In this document: positions 27,031 through 36,870 of the stretch, in pieces
How positions within the stretch are numbered: the first letter of the stretch is position 1
How the letters are laid out: every line of letters begins with the position of its first letter
NCBI GenBank assembly: GCA_002839645.1
Contig: PGYL01000008.1
Span: 1-64,000, forward strand
Source: Methanomicrobiales archaeon HGW-Methanomicrobiales-2
Lineage (GTDB): Archaea; Halobacteriota; Methanomicrobia; Methanomicrobiales; Methanoculleaceae
Length of the DNA stretch: 64,000 nucleotides
Reading direction: 5' to 3'
Notes under the pieces: model-generated
Databases searched by the model: none
Told to the model about the DNA's origin: nothing
Seen by the model: only the letters and a program-made list of their open reading frames with translations
Program-made: the position numbers and the translations under genes

Positions 27031-28320
27031 ATGCGTATACCAATACGGGCCGTAACCCCGGAAACTGAATCTGCCGAGATCATCGGCTGGGTGCACGAGG
27101 TCCGCGATCTCGGAGGACTTGCGTTCTTCCTGATCCGCGACCGGACGGGCATCATCCAGGTGACCATCCCGAAGAAGAAGGTCCCGGCAGAGATCCTCGA
27201 TACCGTCCGGAGCGTCTCAAGAGAGTCAGTGGTCAGGGTCCAGGGGAAGGTAAAGGCGATCGAGAAAGCCCCCGGCGGGCGCGAGATCGTCCCCGAAGAA
27301 CTCGAGATCATCAGCATCGCAGAGAGTCCGCTCCCGCTCGACGTCGCCGAGAAGGTGCCCGCCGAGATGGATACGAGGATCGACTCCCGGTTCCTGGACG
27401 TAAGGAAGCCGCGTGTCCGCGCCATCTTCTTCATCCGCTCGGCGGTGACCTGCGCCGCGACCGCGTTCCTCTCCTCCCGGGGCTGCATCAACATCACCAC
27501 CCCAAAGATTGTCGCCGCCGCCACCGAGGGCGGTACGGAACTCTTCCCGATCGCCTACTTTGAGAAAGAGGCGTTCATGAACCAGAGCCCGCAGCTCTAC
27601 AAACAGATGATGATGGCTGCCGGCTTTGAGGCGGTCTTCGATCTCGGTCCCATCTTCCGCGCCGAGGAGCACAACACCGTCCGGCACCTCAACGAGGCGA
27701 CGAGCCTCGATGTGGAGGTCTCGTTTGCAGACCACAACGACGTCATGGAACTCCTCGAAGACCTGATCGTCTATGTCTACGACTACGTCGCGAAGAACTG
27801 CAGCGAACACCTCGCGGAACTCGAAGTCGACCTCGCCGTCCCGGCAAAGCCGTTCCCCCGGATCCCGTATACGGAGGCGATCGAGATCGCGAACCGCACC
27901 ATCGAGGAGAAACTCTCCTTCGGTGACGACCTCTCCCCGGCGGGCGAGCGGGCGATCGGGGACGTCATCGGGCAGCACTACTTCATCGTGGACTGGCCGA
28001 CGGATATCAGGCCCTACTACGCGATGCCCTACCCGGAGAGGCCCGAGTTTTGCAAGGCGTTCGACCTGATGCACCCCCGGATGGAACTCTCCTCCGGCGC
28101 CCAGCGTATCCACGACCACGATGCCCTTGTGGAGCGGATCCGCGCCAAAGGCCTCTCTCCCGAGAGTTTCGAGTTCTACTTAAGGGCGTTCCGGTACGGC
28201 ATGCCCCCGCACGCCGGATGGGGGCTCGGCATCGAGCGCCTGGTGATGACGATGCTCGGCCTCGCAAACATCCGCGAAGCGGTGCTCTTCCCGCGTGACC
28301 GGCACAGACTGACGCCATGA
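27031..28320 (+). CDS. aspS: Aspartyl-tRNA synthetase (archaeal type)
   Basis: A 429-residue class IIb synthetase that charges tRNA(Asp), and in methanogens lacking AsnRS usually also tRNA(Asn). It has an OB-fold anticodon domain (residues 15-105: EIIGWVHEVRDLGGLAFFLIRDRTG in part). The catalytic motifs are FLDVRKPRVRAIFFIRS, the motif 2 loop FRAEEHNTVRHLNEATSLD and motif 3 GWGLGIERLVMTMLG. It overlaps the downstream methionine synthase by 4 nt (ATGA). Confidence 0.95.
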   Translation: MRIPIRAVTPETESAEIIGWVHEVRDLGGLAFFLIRDRTGIIQVTIPKKKVPAEILDTVRSVSRESVVRVQGKVKAIEKAPGGREIVPEELEIISIAESPLPLDVAEKVPAEMDTRIDSRFLDVRKPRVRAIFFIRSAVTCAATAFLSSRGCINITTPKIVAAATEGGTELFPIAYFEKEAFMNQSPQLYKQMMMAAGFEAVFDLGPIFRAEEHNTVRHLNEATSLDVEVSFADHNDVMELLEDLIVYVYDYVAKNCSEHLAELEVDLAVPAKPFPRIPYTEAIEIANRTIEEKLSFGDDLSPAGERAIGDVIGQHYFIVDWPTDIRPYYAMPYPERPEFCKAFDLMHPRMELSSGAQRIHDHDALVERIRAKGLSPESFEFYLRAFRYGMPPHAGWGLGIERLVMTMLGLANIREAVLFPRDRHRLTP

Positions 28321-29219
28321 CCCTGACAGGCAAATGTCTCCCGACCACGGTAGTCGGGAGTTACCCGGTGGTGAAAGGCTCGGGGCTTCTCGCCCGCATG
28401 GACCCGCTGAAAAATGCGGTGGAGGTAGCGGTCGCCGACCAGATTGCTGCCGGGATCGATATCATCTCCGACGGCCAGGTCAGGGGCGACATGATCCGCG
28501 CCTTCACCTCCCACCTCCCCGGCATCCGCGGGTCTGCGGTCGTCGGGAAGGTCCAGCCGGCCGCACGGCCCATCACGCTTGCGGACACGAAGTATGCCCT
28601 CTCGAAGCACCCGAAGGTGAAGGGAATCCTCACCGGCCCGAGCACGCTCGCGCACGGCCTTGCCCTGGAGACCCCCTTCTACCGGAACAAGGACGAACTG
28701 GTCCTGGACCTCGCCCAGGCGCTCGTGGTCGAGGCGGACTACCTCCAGAATGCCGGCGTCACCCTCCTCCAGATCGATGAGCCCATCTTCTCCACGGGGG
28801 CCGCAAACATAGCCATCGGCCGCGAGGCGGTGAACGCGATCGTCGGGAGGCTCCGGGTGCCGGTATGCCTCCACGTCTGCGGGAACCTCGAGGACGTCGT
28901 GGATGACGTCCTCCGGACGGATGTTGCCGTATTCGACTTCGAGTTCGCGAACAACCCGGAGAACCTTGAGGTGCTCTCGGAAAAGGATCTGCGGGGACGG
29001 ATGATCGGCTACGGGTGCGTGGACTCGGCCGACCCCGGCGTCGAGAGCGTCGAGACCATCAAAAAGCGGATAGAAGCAGGGGTAAACGTATTTTCACCCG
29101 ATGCCATGCTCATAGACCCCGACTGCGGCCTGCGAATGCAGTCGCGGGAAGCGGCGTCTGGAAAACTGAAGAATATGGTTGTCGCAGCGGGACTGGTCCG
29201 GGCCGAGTATACGGACTAG
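28317..29219 (+). CDS. metE: Archaeal methionine synthase (MetE C-terminal domain type)
   Basis: A 300-residue TIM-barrel methyltransferase that forms methionine from homocysteine. The short archaeal form lacks the folate-binding N-terminal half and uses a methylated corrinoid. It starts LPTTVVGSYPVV. Zinc-ligand motifs are seen as CLHVCGN and DPDCGLRM, with QIDEPIFSTG between them. It is translationally coupled to aspS and ends tail to tail with the KaiC-like gene, overlapping it by 4 nt. Confidence 0.88.
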   Translation: MTLTGKCLPTTVVGSYPVVKGSGLLARMDPLKNAVEVAVADQIAAGIDIISDGQVRGDMIRAFTSHLPGIRGSAVVGKVQPAARPITLADTKYALSKHPKVKGILTGPSTLAHGLALETPFYRNKDELVLDLAQALVVEADYLQNAGVTLLQIDEPIFSTGAANIAIGREAVNAIVGRLRVPVCLHVCGNLEDVVDDVLRTDVAVFDFEFANNPENLEVLSEKDLRGRMIGYGCVDSADPGVESVETIKKRIEAGVNVFSPDAMLIDPDCGLRMQSREAASGKLKNMVVAAGLVRAEYTD

Positions 29220-29797
29220 ACCACCCTGCTCGTCGTCGAGAGCTCAAGGCCCTTCGCGATGATATTGTAGGGAATCACCCGCTGCGGCACGTTTGCATCT
29301 TTGAGTTTCTCAATGGCGAGCGTCCGCTCGAACTCGTTGCCGTGGACCTGGTGCCTGAGGGTCATGTAGATGTCGGCGGCACGCATCATCCGCGCCTCCT
29401 CGAGGGGGGTGTGGAGGCCGGTGTAGAGGAGGTAAACGATGTTTGCCCCTCCTTCGATGATCCCCCGGGTGTCCTCGAGGACGAACCTGGTGGCTGCGTC
29501 TATCCCCCAGGCGGCGATCAGCGTGGAGAGCGAGTCTACGACGATCCTCTCGCCCTGCATGGCCCCGACCAGCGCCGCGGGATCCATACCCCGTGCGTCG
29601 ACCATCCCCTCCAGCGGCACGGCATCGAGCATCAGGTAAGCACCTGCTTCTCCCGCCTGCCAGAACTGCTGTGAGAGGAGTTCAAGGCCGCTCAAGGGAG
29701 ATCCGGAGATGACGATGCGGGTGCCCGGTGGAAATCCTCCGTCGAGTGCAAGGTCCAGGCCCGCGATTCCTGTCGAACGTCTGGTGGTGTCTGTCAT
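29216..29797 (-). CDS. KaiC/RecA-superfamily protein with degenerate Walker A
   Basis: A 193-residue protein. The opening STGIAGLDLALDGGFPPGTRIVISG is the KaiC/RadA-like lead-in, and a Walker B strand is visible (ERIVVDSLSTL). The P-loop reads GSPLSGLELL in place of GxxGxGKT, so the ATP-contacting Lys and Thr are absent. It may bind partners without hydrolysing ATP. Many small proteins of this group are found in euryarchaea with unknown roles. Confidence 0.65.
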   Translation of the reverse strand: MTDTTRRSTGIAGLDLALDGGFPPGTRIVISGSPLSGLELLSQQFWQAGEAGAYLMLDAVPLEGMVDARGMDPAALVGAMQGERIVVDSLSTLIAAWGIDAATRFVLEDTRGIIEGGANIVYLLYTGLHTPLEEARMMRAADIYMTLRHQVHGNEFERTLAIEKLKDANVPQRVIPYNIIAKGLELSTTSRVV

Positions 29798-29871
29798 GTC
29801 TCTACCTGCAAGGGGTCCTCAAAGATATCTATTTGCCGCCCTTTTCTTAATACTACCCGTCAGGTACAGCC

Positions 29872-31413
29872 TTATGCCCCGCCTGAAGCACAGTACTCTT
29901 CCCGGAGACGTTTCCGCATGAGTTTCCACCCGTTCACCCGGGGGATCTCGCCGGCAAAGATGATCCGGCGAGGGACCTTGTAGCCCGCAAGGCGCTCGCG
30001 GGCGAAGGCGATGATATCCCCGGGTGTGACGCCCTCGCCGGAAGGGACCACCACGGCCACCGGCACCTCTCCCCGGTGCTCGTCGGTGCACCCGAAGACC
30101 GCCGCGTCCCGGACGCCCGGGTGCTGGACGAGCACATCCTCGACCTCCGTCGGGTAGACCTTCCAGCCCGACATGACGATCATGTCCTTCTTCCGGTCGG
30201 TGATATAGAGCATCCCGGTCTCATCCAGGTGGCCGACGTCGCCGGTCAGGAACCACCCGTCGGGGAGGAAGGCGGCGCGGGTCTCCTCCGGCATCTGCCA
30301 GTAGCCGAGCGCCACCGCCGGCCCCCGGAGGGCGATCTCGCCGTCCTCACCGGGTCCAAGTCCCCGGCCGGGGTCGTCTGCGGCGACGATCTTCACCTCC
30401 GAAAACCCGACCGGGGTGCCGACGCTCCGGAATTCGTCGGCGGTCGCGTAGTGTTCGGGGCGGATCGCGGTCCCGGTCCCGACGACGACCGTCTCGGAGA
30501 GGCCGTAGGCGTTGACGATCGGGATATCGAACCGCTCGTGGAAGGGTTTCCAGACGCCGGGCGTCAGGGGTCCGCCGCCGCTGATCATCACCCGGGCGGT
30601 GGCGAGCGCCGTCTCGGTCCCCGGCGGGGTCTGGAGGAGGGAGTGGATCACCGGCGGCATGCCGGCGACGATCGTGGCCCGGTAGTCGCGGGCGAGGTCG
30701 AGGTAACGGGAGAGATCGAACCGTTCCATGACGACGTAGGTCCCGCCGGCCCGGAGCGTGGCGATACCCCAGCTGATGCCGACGTGCCCCATCGGGTAGA
30801 TCCCGAGGTAGACGTCGTCGGCGGTGATCCCGAGAACGTCGCGTTCGGCGTCCATGGCCGCTATCCAGTTCCCGTGGGTGAGCATGGCGCCTTTCGGCTT
30901 TCCCGTGGTGCCGGAGGTGTACTGGATCTGGCAGAGGTCGTCGAACCGGCAGTGGGCGGCGCGGAGGTCCGGAGACGCACGGAGGAGGTCCGACCAGGGG
31001 GTGGCGCCCGCGATCGCTCCACCGACGGCGACGACCTGCCTGAGCGTCGGTGCCCGGTCCCGGATGCGGTCGACGAGGGCCGCGCCCTCCGCGTCGGTGA
31101 TGACGGCGGCAGCCCCTGCGTCGCGGACGGCGTAGAGTACCTCGCTCTCCCGGTAGACCCGGTTCGTCGGGACGGCGACGGCGCCGATACGCCAGAGGGC
31201 GAGGTAACTGACCAGGTACTCCGCCGAACTGTCCAGGTAGATGCAGACCCGCTCCCCGCGAGTGATCCCGAGAGCGAGGAGGCCGTTTCCCACCCGGGAG
31301 GCCCGGTCCAGGAGGTCGGCGCGGGTGTAGGACTCTCCGGTGGAGGGGACGACGAGAGCGACTTTTTGGGGGTTACAGGCGTTGGCGTCGAGAAATGTGG
31401 TGCAGTTCGGCAT
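29872..31413 (-). CDS. AMP-forming acyl-CoA synthetase
   Basis: A 513-residue ANL-superfamily adenylating ligase. Landmarks are the P-loop-like TSGTTGKPKGAMLTHGN (residue about 165), NAYGLSETVVVGTG, the ATP motif GWFLTGDVGHLDETG, the hinge DRKKDMIVMSGWKVYPTEVE and the C-terminal catalytic Lys in NGWKLMRKRL. The substrate is a carboxylic acid, probably medium or long chain, but it cannot be read from the sequence. Upstream a minus-strand ATATACAT stretch near 31445-31455 may be the promoter. Confidence 0.88.
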   Translation of the reverse strand: MPNCTTFLDANACNPQKVALVVPSTGESYTRADLLDRASRVGNGLLALGITRGERVCIYLDSSAEYLVSYLALWRIGAVAVPTNRVYRESEVLYAVRDAGAAAVITDAEGAALVDRIRDRAPTLRQVVAVGGAIAGATPWSDLLRASPDLRAAHCRFDDLCQIQYTSGTTGKPKGAMLTHGNWIAAMDAERDVLGITADDVYLGIYPMGHVGISWGIATLRAGGTYVVMERFDLSRYLDLARDYRATIVAGMPPVIHSLLQTPPGTETALATARVMISGGGPLTPGVWKPFHERFDIPIVNAYGLSETVVVGTGTAIRPEHYATADEFRSVGTPVGFSEVKIVAADDPGRGLGPGEDGEIALRGPAVALGYWQMPEETRAAFLPDGWFLTGDVGHLDETGMLYITDRKKDMIVMSGWKVYPTEVEDVLVQHPGVRDAAVFGCTDEHRGEVPVAVVVPSGEGVTPGDIIAFARERLAGYKVPRRIIFAGEIPRVNGWKLMRKRLREEYCASGGA

Positions 31414-31643
31414 GGGGGGCTCCGCGCAGCAGGTATGCGCTTTGATGTATATGCTTGTTCATAACCCGGTAAATAGGTTGCCCCGGGATTATGGGAGCAG
31501 CCGCGACCCCGGCGGGTAAAACCAGAAGGAGATTACCGGACCTCCTCTTCCGGCAATCTTTCCGGACGCTGGCTACAAACTGCCGCAAGAAACCACAAAG
31601 CCCAAATCACGCCGCACAGAATTGATATTTAAGGTAGAAGATC

Positions 31644-33290
31644 GTGCATTCAAGAAATTTACGCGTGATAAGAGCAGGACTGGTCCTGTTGGCTCTGTTC
31701 CTCTTCTCCATACCGCTGCCGGTATCCGCCGGCCTCTACACCGAGTCGTGCGGGATGGTCTGGGAGGATGCCTGCATCCCGTTCGAGCGGAACAACGAGA
31801 CGGCCTACAACGAGGAGTTGTTCGCATCTTTCGCGCCGATTGCGGCGAACCTGACGGAGGCCCCCGACCTCAGCAACATGTCCTGGAGTGATGCCTTCCG
31901 CGAGACCTGCGCCTACATGGAGGAGCGCTACGCCTTCACGGAGTGGCGCGGCGTCGACTGGGATTCGCTTTATGCGACCTACGCGCCGAAGATCGCGGAT
32001 GCCGAGAAGAACGGTGACAGGGCCGCGTACTACCGCACGCTCCGGGAGTTCTCCGGCGCCATCCCGGACGGGCACGTCATGGTCCTCGCTCCCGATGATT
32101 TCGGGGCGAAGTACGCCGATATCGGCGGGGGTTACGGGCTCGCCGTCGCAAGGCTCGATTCCGGCAAGGTCATCGTGATCTACGTCGCGGAGGGGAGCGA
32201 GGCTGAACGGGCGGGGGTCCGGTTCGGCGATGAGGTGGTCTCCTGGAATGGCCGGCCCATCGGGGAGGCGATCGACGCGGCCTCGATCATCTGGGCCCCG
32301 GTCAAGCCCTCGACCGGAGAAGGGATCCTCCTCCAGAAGCAGCGGTTCCTGACCCGGGCGCCCGTCGGCACTCCGGCGAAGGTCGGCATCGCCGGCCCGG
32401 AGGGCTCCGCCCCCCGCACGATCAACCTGACCGCGGCGGACGACGGTTACGAGACCCTCGCCCGGACGAGCATCTTCCTCGGCCGCGAGGCAAACGACGG
32501 AAAGGCCGGCTCGTCGGCGGAACTCAAAGGGATGATCTCGAACGATACCGTGACTTCCCGAACCCTGCCGGGAGGCATTGCCTACATCGCTGTCTACGAA
32601 GAGTTTTATGATGTCTACCAGCCCTTCAGGGCGGCGGTGAAGGACGCGATCGCGAGCGGCGCGCCCGGCATCGTCGTCGATCTCCGGTTCAACCGGGGTG
32701 GAGACGACAACCTGGCCGCCGCCTACGCCGGATGGTTCGTGGACCGGCCGGTCTTCTATGAATACGGCACCACCTACGACCCCGGGACCGGGGAGCCCGC
32801 GGTCCTCTGGGAGTCCTGGACACAGCCCCGGCCCGACCGCTACACCGGTCCGGTCGCCCTCCTGGTCAGCCCCTACACCATCAGTTCGGGCGAAGGTCTC
32901 CCGAAGGTCTTTGCCGAATCCGGAACAGGCGCGATCGTCTCGTGGTACGGGACGAACGGGGCGTTCGGCATGGAATCGATGGGGCCGCTGCTCCCCCTCG
33001 GTATCCTGACCGCCTTCCCGACGGGCGCATCGCTCGATGAGAGCGGAAGTATTCAGGTGGACAGCAACGCCTCGATGGTCGGCGGGGTCGCCCCGACGGT
33101 GCGGGTGCCGCTCGATACGGAGACCCTGGCACGGGCGATGGCCGGGGAGGACGTCCAGCTCGCGTATGCGGTCGAGTGGATCGGAGGGCAGAATAGAGAG
33201 TCCTCCCCCGCCCCGACGGCGGCGGCACCCGGGTGGGCGGCCGTGCTCGCGGCGTTTGCGGTTATTGCTGTCTGGTACGGTCGGCGGTAA
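31644..33290 (+). CDS. Secreted S41-family (tail-specific) serine protease with C-terminal sorting-type tail
   Basis: A 548-residue exported protein. The N-terminal signal peptide is LVLLALFLFSIPLPVSA. A PDZ-like part (AERAGVRFGDEVVSWNGRPI) lies near residues 190-210. The S41 core has DLRFNRGGDDN and the nucleophile region SPYTISSGEGL, with Ser as expected. The end APTAAAPGWAAVLAAFAVIAVWYGRR (partly quoted) is a PG-x, hydrophobic, Arg-rich tail like the PGF-CTERM signals processed by archaeosortase, so the protease is probably surface-anchored. A TATA-like GATATTTAA lies about 20 nt upstream of the start. Confidence 0.85.
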   Translation: MHSRNLRVIRAGLVLLALFLFSIPLPVSAGLYTESCGMVWEDACIPFERNNETAYNEELFASFAPIAANLTEAPDLSNMSWSDAFRETCAYMEERYAFTEWRGVDWDSLYATYAPKIADAEKNGDRAAYYRTLREFSGAIPDGHVMVLAPDDFGAKYADIGGGYGLAVARLDSGKVIVIYVAEGSEAERAGVRFGDEVVSWNGRPIGEAIDAASIIWAPVKPSTGEGILLQKQRFLTRAPVGTPAKVGIAGPEGSAPRTINLTAADDGYETLARTSIFLGREANDGKAGSSAELKGMISNDTVTSRTLPGGIAYIAVYEEFYDVYQPFRAAVKDAIASGAPGIVVDLRFNRGGDDNLAAAYAGWFVDRPVFYEYGTTYDPGTGEPAVLWESWTQPRPDRYTGPVALLVSPYTISSGEGLPKVFAESGTGAIVSWYGTNGAFGMESMGPLLPLGILTAFPTGASLDESGSIQVDSNASMVGGVAPTVRVPLDTETLARAMAGEDVQLAYAVEWIGGQNRESSPAPTAAAPGWAAVLAAFAVIAVWYGRR

Positions 33291-33368
33291 GGGTGGGAGG
33301 AGTCTGCTCCAGGCCGGAAGAGACGGGGATTTTCCGGATGGGGATGATCCCCGTATAAAAAGAGTCCT

Positions 33369-33386
33369 CCGGGGGTTATCCCCCGG
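33369..33386. terminator. Hairpin between the convergent S41 protease and CDC48 genes
   Basis: CCGGGGG-TTAT-CCCCCGG forms a 7 bp GC stem with a 4 nt loop, 10 nt beyond the CDC48 stop and about 80 nt beyond the protease stop. It could limit read-through in both directions. There is no strong U-run, so function is inferred from position. Confidence 0.4.
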
Positions 33387-33395
33387 AAGATCCGC

Positions 33396-36300
33396 TTACT
33401 GGTATTCCAGCGGCTGCACTTCTTTTGGCAGGCCGCCCTTGAAGTGCTGCTGCACCTTCCCGTAGTACTGGCGCAGCCTCTCGTTCATCGTCGCGTGCAC
33501 TTTGTCCCGTGCATTCTCAAAATGCGACGGCTTCACGACGGCGGCATCCTCCCGCATGGCGAGCATGGCTGCCTCCCGGGCGAGCGCCTCGAGGTCCGAG
33601 CCGACGAACCCCTCGGCATCGGTCGCTATCTTCTTGAGGAGTCGGGCCCGTGCAGGATCGTCGAGGGTCACTTTCTGCTGGGCGAGGAGGTCGACGAGTT
33701 TCTTCCGCCGGATGTTGCTCTCGAGCTTCTCGCCATCTGGTGCAATCGCGTCGAGATGTCTACCCACATCTTCGATGGTCTCCTGATAAGTAGTCATAAC
33801 GTCCCGGCTCACGTCTTTGAGTGTGTCCCCTGAAAGCCCCTCTGTTAACTTCACGAGGACTCCAATCGTAGAGTCCTTGATGGTGGGTGTATAGTGGAGG
33901 AAGCTCTCGCGGATCTTTTCTTGGTTTTTGGTTCCAATGACCTGGAACAGTTCTTCGAGTTCGCTCTCTGTAATTTTCTCTGTCGATCCCACAAGATCTA
34001 CTATTGCGGAGTCCTCGATTGTAGGCATGTGATGAGTAAGATTCGCGAAGATCTCCTTTCGGTGATTAACCCAAATAGACAAGATCAGGTCGTTGAGTCT
34101 GCTCTCCAAAAACCCTTCCGCCAGCCTCACGAGGTCTTCGATCGTAGAATCCTTGATAGATCTGTATCTAGTGTGGGCTTTGCGGATATCCTCCTGGTTG
34201 TTGGTTCCAATTGCGCAGAACAGGTCTTCAAGTTCAGTCTCCGTAATTCCCTCCGTTGACTTCGCGAGGTCTTCGATCGTGGAATCCCTGATAGTAGGCA
34301 TGTACTTGGCGAGAATCTTGAAAGCCTTCCTCCGGTAATAGATCCCTATGGACAGGATCAGATCATGAAGTTCGTTTTCTGAAAGTCCCTCCGTCAGCTT
34401 CACAAGGTCTTCGATAATAGAGCCTTCGATTGGCACCTTTTGCCGGGAAAGGAGGTCAATGAGTATCCTCCTTCGAACGTCATGCTGAAGTCCCTCCTCT
34501 TTTCTTGCCACACTTGTAGTGAACTGATGACTTGCAAGTTGATTCCTCACATCTTCGGTGTTCACTCGACGGGCCCTGACGACCAAGGCTAGGTCACTGA
34601 GTTCACTTTCCCAGATCTCCTCTGCCATCTCCATGAGGTCTTCTACTGTTGAGTCTTTGATTGACTCTTCCTGCCGAGCAAGGAGGTCGACGAGTTTCCT
34701 TCTCCGGAGTTCACGCTGGAATCCCTCATCTTTTCTCGCTGCGATCGCGGCGAGTCGATTCCTTGCAATTTGATTCCTCAAGTACTGGATGCTGACATGG
34801 TTATTGGCCCTGACGGCGAGAATCAGATCTTCAAGTTCGTTCTCCGAGAGTTTCTCGGTGATCGCCACGAGCTCTCCCATCGTCGAGCCCTCGAGCGGCA
34901 TATAGCGGGTGTGGATAGCGAGGATCTTCTGCCGGTCTTCCCACCCGGGTTCGCCGATGTAGACGAGTCGGTCGAACCGGCCGGGCCGGAGAAGCGCCGG
35001 GTCGACCATATCCGGCCGGTTCGTCGCTCCCATCACCACCACGCCCCGGAGTTCCTCGAGACCGTCGATCTCGGTGAGGATCTGGTTTAAGACGCTCTCG
35101 ATCACGTGCGACTCGCTGCCGCCGCCCCGGGCCGGGGCGAGCGCATCGAATTCGTCGAAGAAGATGATGGCCGGCGCTACCTGCCGGGCTTTCTTGAAGA
35201 TCTCGCGGACCCCCCGCTCGCTTTCGCCCACCCACTTCGAGAGGAGCTGGGGGCCCTTGACCGGGATGAAGTTCGCGCCGCTCTCGCTCGCGACCGCCTT
35301 TGCGATCAGGGTCTTTCCGGTCCCCGGCGGGCCGTAGAGGAGGACGCCCTTCGGCGGTTCGATGCTGAGGTTCTCGAACCGCTCCCGCTGGGTGAGCGGG
35401 TACTCCACCACCTCGCGGATCTCCTGCTTCGCCTCTTCGAGGCCTCCCACGTCTTCCCAGGAGGTGTGGGGCACTTCGAGGAGGATCTCCCGCATGGCGC
35501 TCGGGCCCACATCGCGGAGGGCGTCGCGGAAGTCCCGCCCGAGCACTTCCATCTTCTCGAGGGTCTCGGGCGGGATCTCCTCGGCCTCCAGGTCGATCTC
35601 GGGGAGATAACGCCGCAGTGCCTTGATCGCCGCCTCACGGGCGAGGGCGGCGAGGTCTGCCCCGACAAACCCATGGGTCTGCTGGGCGATGGCGGCGATC
35701 GAGACATCGTCGGCAAGCGGCATACCGCGGGTGTGGATATGGAGCACCTGGGTCCGGTCGTCCTCTGAGGGAACCCCGATCTCGATCTCCCGGTCGAACC
35801 GTCCCGGGCGCCGGAGGGCGGGGTCGATGGCGTCGAGCCGGTTCGTGGCCCCGATCACCACGACCTGTCCCCGCTCTTCAAGCCCGTCCATCATGGTGAG
35901 GAGCTGGGCCACTACGCGCCGTTCGACCTCCCCGGTCACCTCCTCGCGCCGGGGGGCGATGGAGTCGAGTTCGTCGATGAAGATGATGGCGGGAGCGTGC
36001 TGCCGTGCGTCCTCAAAGACCTCACGGAGCCGCTGCTCGCTCTCACCGTAGTACTTCGAGATCACCTCCGGTCCTGCTATGGAGATGAAATGCGCTCCGC
36101 TCTCGCTTGCGACCGCCTTTGCGATCAGGGTCTTTCCGGTCCCCGGCGGACCATAGAGGAGGACACCCTTCGGCGGCTCGATACCGAGCTTCCTGAAGAT
36201 CTCCGGGTGGCGCATGGGCAGTTCGATCGTCTCGCGGACACGCTGCAGCTCGCCTTTCAGGCCGCCGATGTCCTCGTAGCTGATCCTCTTTACGCCCTCA

Positions 36301-36824
36301 AACCCGGCCGCAGGCTTCTCGGAGAACTCGATCTTCGTGTTCTTGGTGATGATCACGGCGGTCTCCGGCTCGACCACCACGGCTTTGAACGCGACCAGCT
36401 GGGGCTGCATGAACGGGAGCCCCGCCTGGATCGGTACGGAGTCGTTCTTCACGATCGGGAAGTCAATCAGTTTGTTGACGACGCTGCCGTAGTTGATGGG
36501 GAGTTGTTTGGGGAGATCTTCGGGAGGCGCGAGCACGACCCGTTTCGCCTCGTCCTCCGCATCCAGCGTTTTTATCTTCACCCGATCCCCGATGCTCGCG
36601 CCGGTGTTGAGCCGGGTGAAATTATCGATCCGAACCTTACCCTGGTGCCAGTCGTTTACCATGGCACGCCAGACCTTGGCCACGGTCCGACGCTTCCCTT
36701 CGATGGCGACAAGGTCTCCGGGGTTGAGCCGAAGCTGCAGCATGGTGTCAGGGTCAAGCCGTGCCTTGCCCGCCCCCTGATCCTCCGGATAAGCGCTATC
36801 CACCTTCAAGTATATCTCGGGCAT
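33396..36824 (-). CDS. CDC48/VAT-family AAA ATPase with large lid-repeat insertion
   Basis: Unfoldase that extracts and unfolds proteins for the archaeal proteasome. Domains: double-psi N domain (residues 1-180), D1 (Walker A GPPGTGKT near 225-232, Walker [10 protein letters not shown]), D2 (second GPPGTGKT near 500, [15 protein letters not shown]). The usual family length is about 800 residues; this one has 1142. The excess lies after D2, between about residues 655 and 1055. There a helical unit of the type '[23 protein letters not shown]' (partly quoted) recurs about seven times before a canonical final lid ([20 protein letters not shown]). The unit resembles the AAA lid helices themselves. 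The inserted DNA is less GC-rich than the rest. The frame is intact throughout, and the C-terminal tail is preserved. Confidence 0.93.
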   Translation of the reverse strand: MPEIYLKVDSAYPEDQGAGKARLDPDTMLQLRLNPGDLVAIEGKRRTVAKVWRAMVNDWHQGKVRIDNFTRLNTGASIGDRVKIKTLDAEDEAKRVVLAPPEDLPKQLPINYGSVVNKLIDFPIVKNDSVPIQAGLPFMQPQLVAFKAVVVEPETAVIITKNTKIEFSEKPAAGFEGVKRISYEDIGGLKGELQRVRETIELPMRHPEIFRKLGIEPPKGVLLYGPPGTGKTLIAKAVASESGAHFISIAGPEVISKYYGESEQRLREVFEDARQHAPAIIFIDELDSIAPRREEVTGEVERRVVAQLLTMMDGLEERGQVVVIGATNRLDAIDPALRRPGRFDREIEIGVPSEDDRTQVLHIHTRGMPLADDVSIAAIAQQTHGFVGADLAALAREAAIKALRRYLPEIDLEAEEIPPETLEKMEVLGRDFRDALRDVGPSAMREILLEVPHTSWEDVGGLEEAKQEIREVVEYPLTQRERFENLSIEPPKGVLLYGPPGTGKTLIAKAVASESGANFIPVKGPQLLSKWVGESERGVREIFKKARQVAPAIIFFDEFDALAPARGGGSESHVIESVLNQILTEIDGLEELRGVVVMGATNRPDMVDPALLRPGRFDRLVYIGEPGWEDRQKILAIHTRYMPLEGSTMGELVAITEKLSENELEDLILAVRANNHVSIQYLRNQIARNRLAAIAARKDEGFQRELRRRKLVDLLARQEESIKDSTVEDLMEMAEEIWESELSDLALVVRARRVNTEDVRNQLASHQFTTSVARKEEGLQHDVRRRILIDLLSRQKVPIEGSIIEDLVKLTEGLSENELHDLILSIGIYYRRKAFKILAKYMPTIRDSTIEDLAKSTEGITETELEDLFCAIGTNNQEDIRKAHTRYRSIKDSTIEDLVRLAEGFLESRLNDLILSIWVNHRKEIFANLTHHMPTIEDSAIVDLVGSTEKITESELEELFQVIGTKNQEKIRESFLHYTPTIKDSTIGVLVKLTEGLSGDTLKDVSRDVMTTYQETIEDVGRHLDAIAPDGEKLESNIRRKKLVDLLAQQKVTLDDPARARLLKKIATDAEGFVGSDLEALAREAAMLAMREDAAVVKPSHFENARDKVHATMNERLRQYYGKVQQHFKGGLPKEVQPLEYQ

Positions 36825-36836
36825 TACCTCTAGTTC

Positions 36837-36858
36837 TTATATTTCGGGGATTTATAAG
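36837..36858. promoter_or_regulatory. Divergent TATA elements between CDC48 and larC
   Basis: Only 46 bp separate the two start codons. On the minus strand AAATATAA (36837-36844) faces CDC48, and on the plus strand TTTATAAG (36851-36858) faces larC. The closeness of the boxes implies very short leaders and possibly mutually exclusive initiation. Confidence 0.4.
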
Positions 36859-36870
36859 TACTGGAGACGC

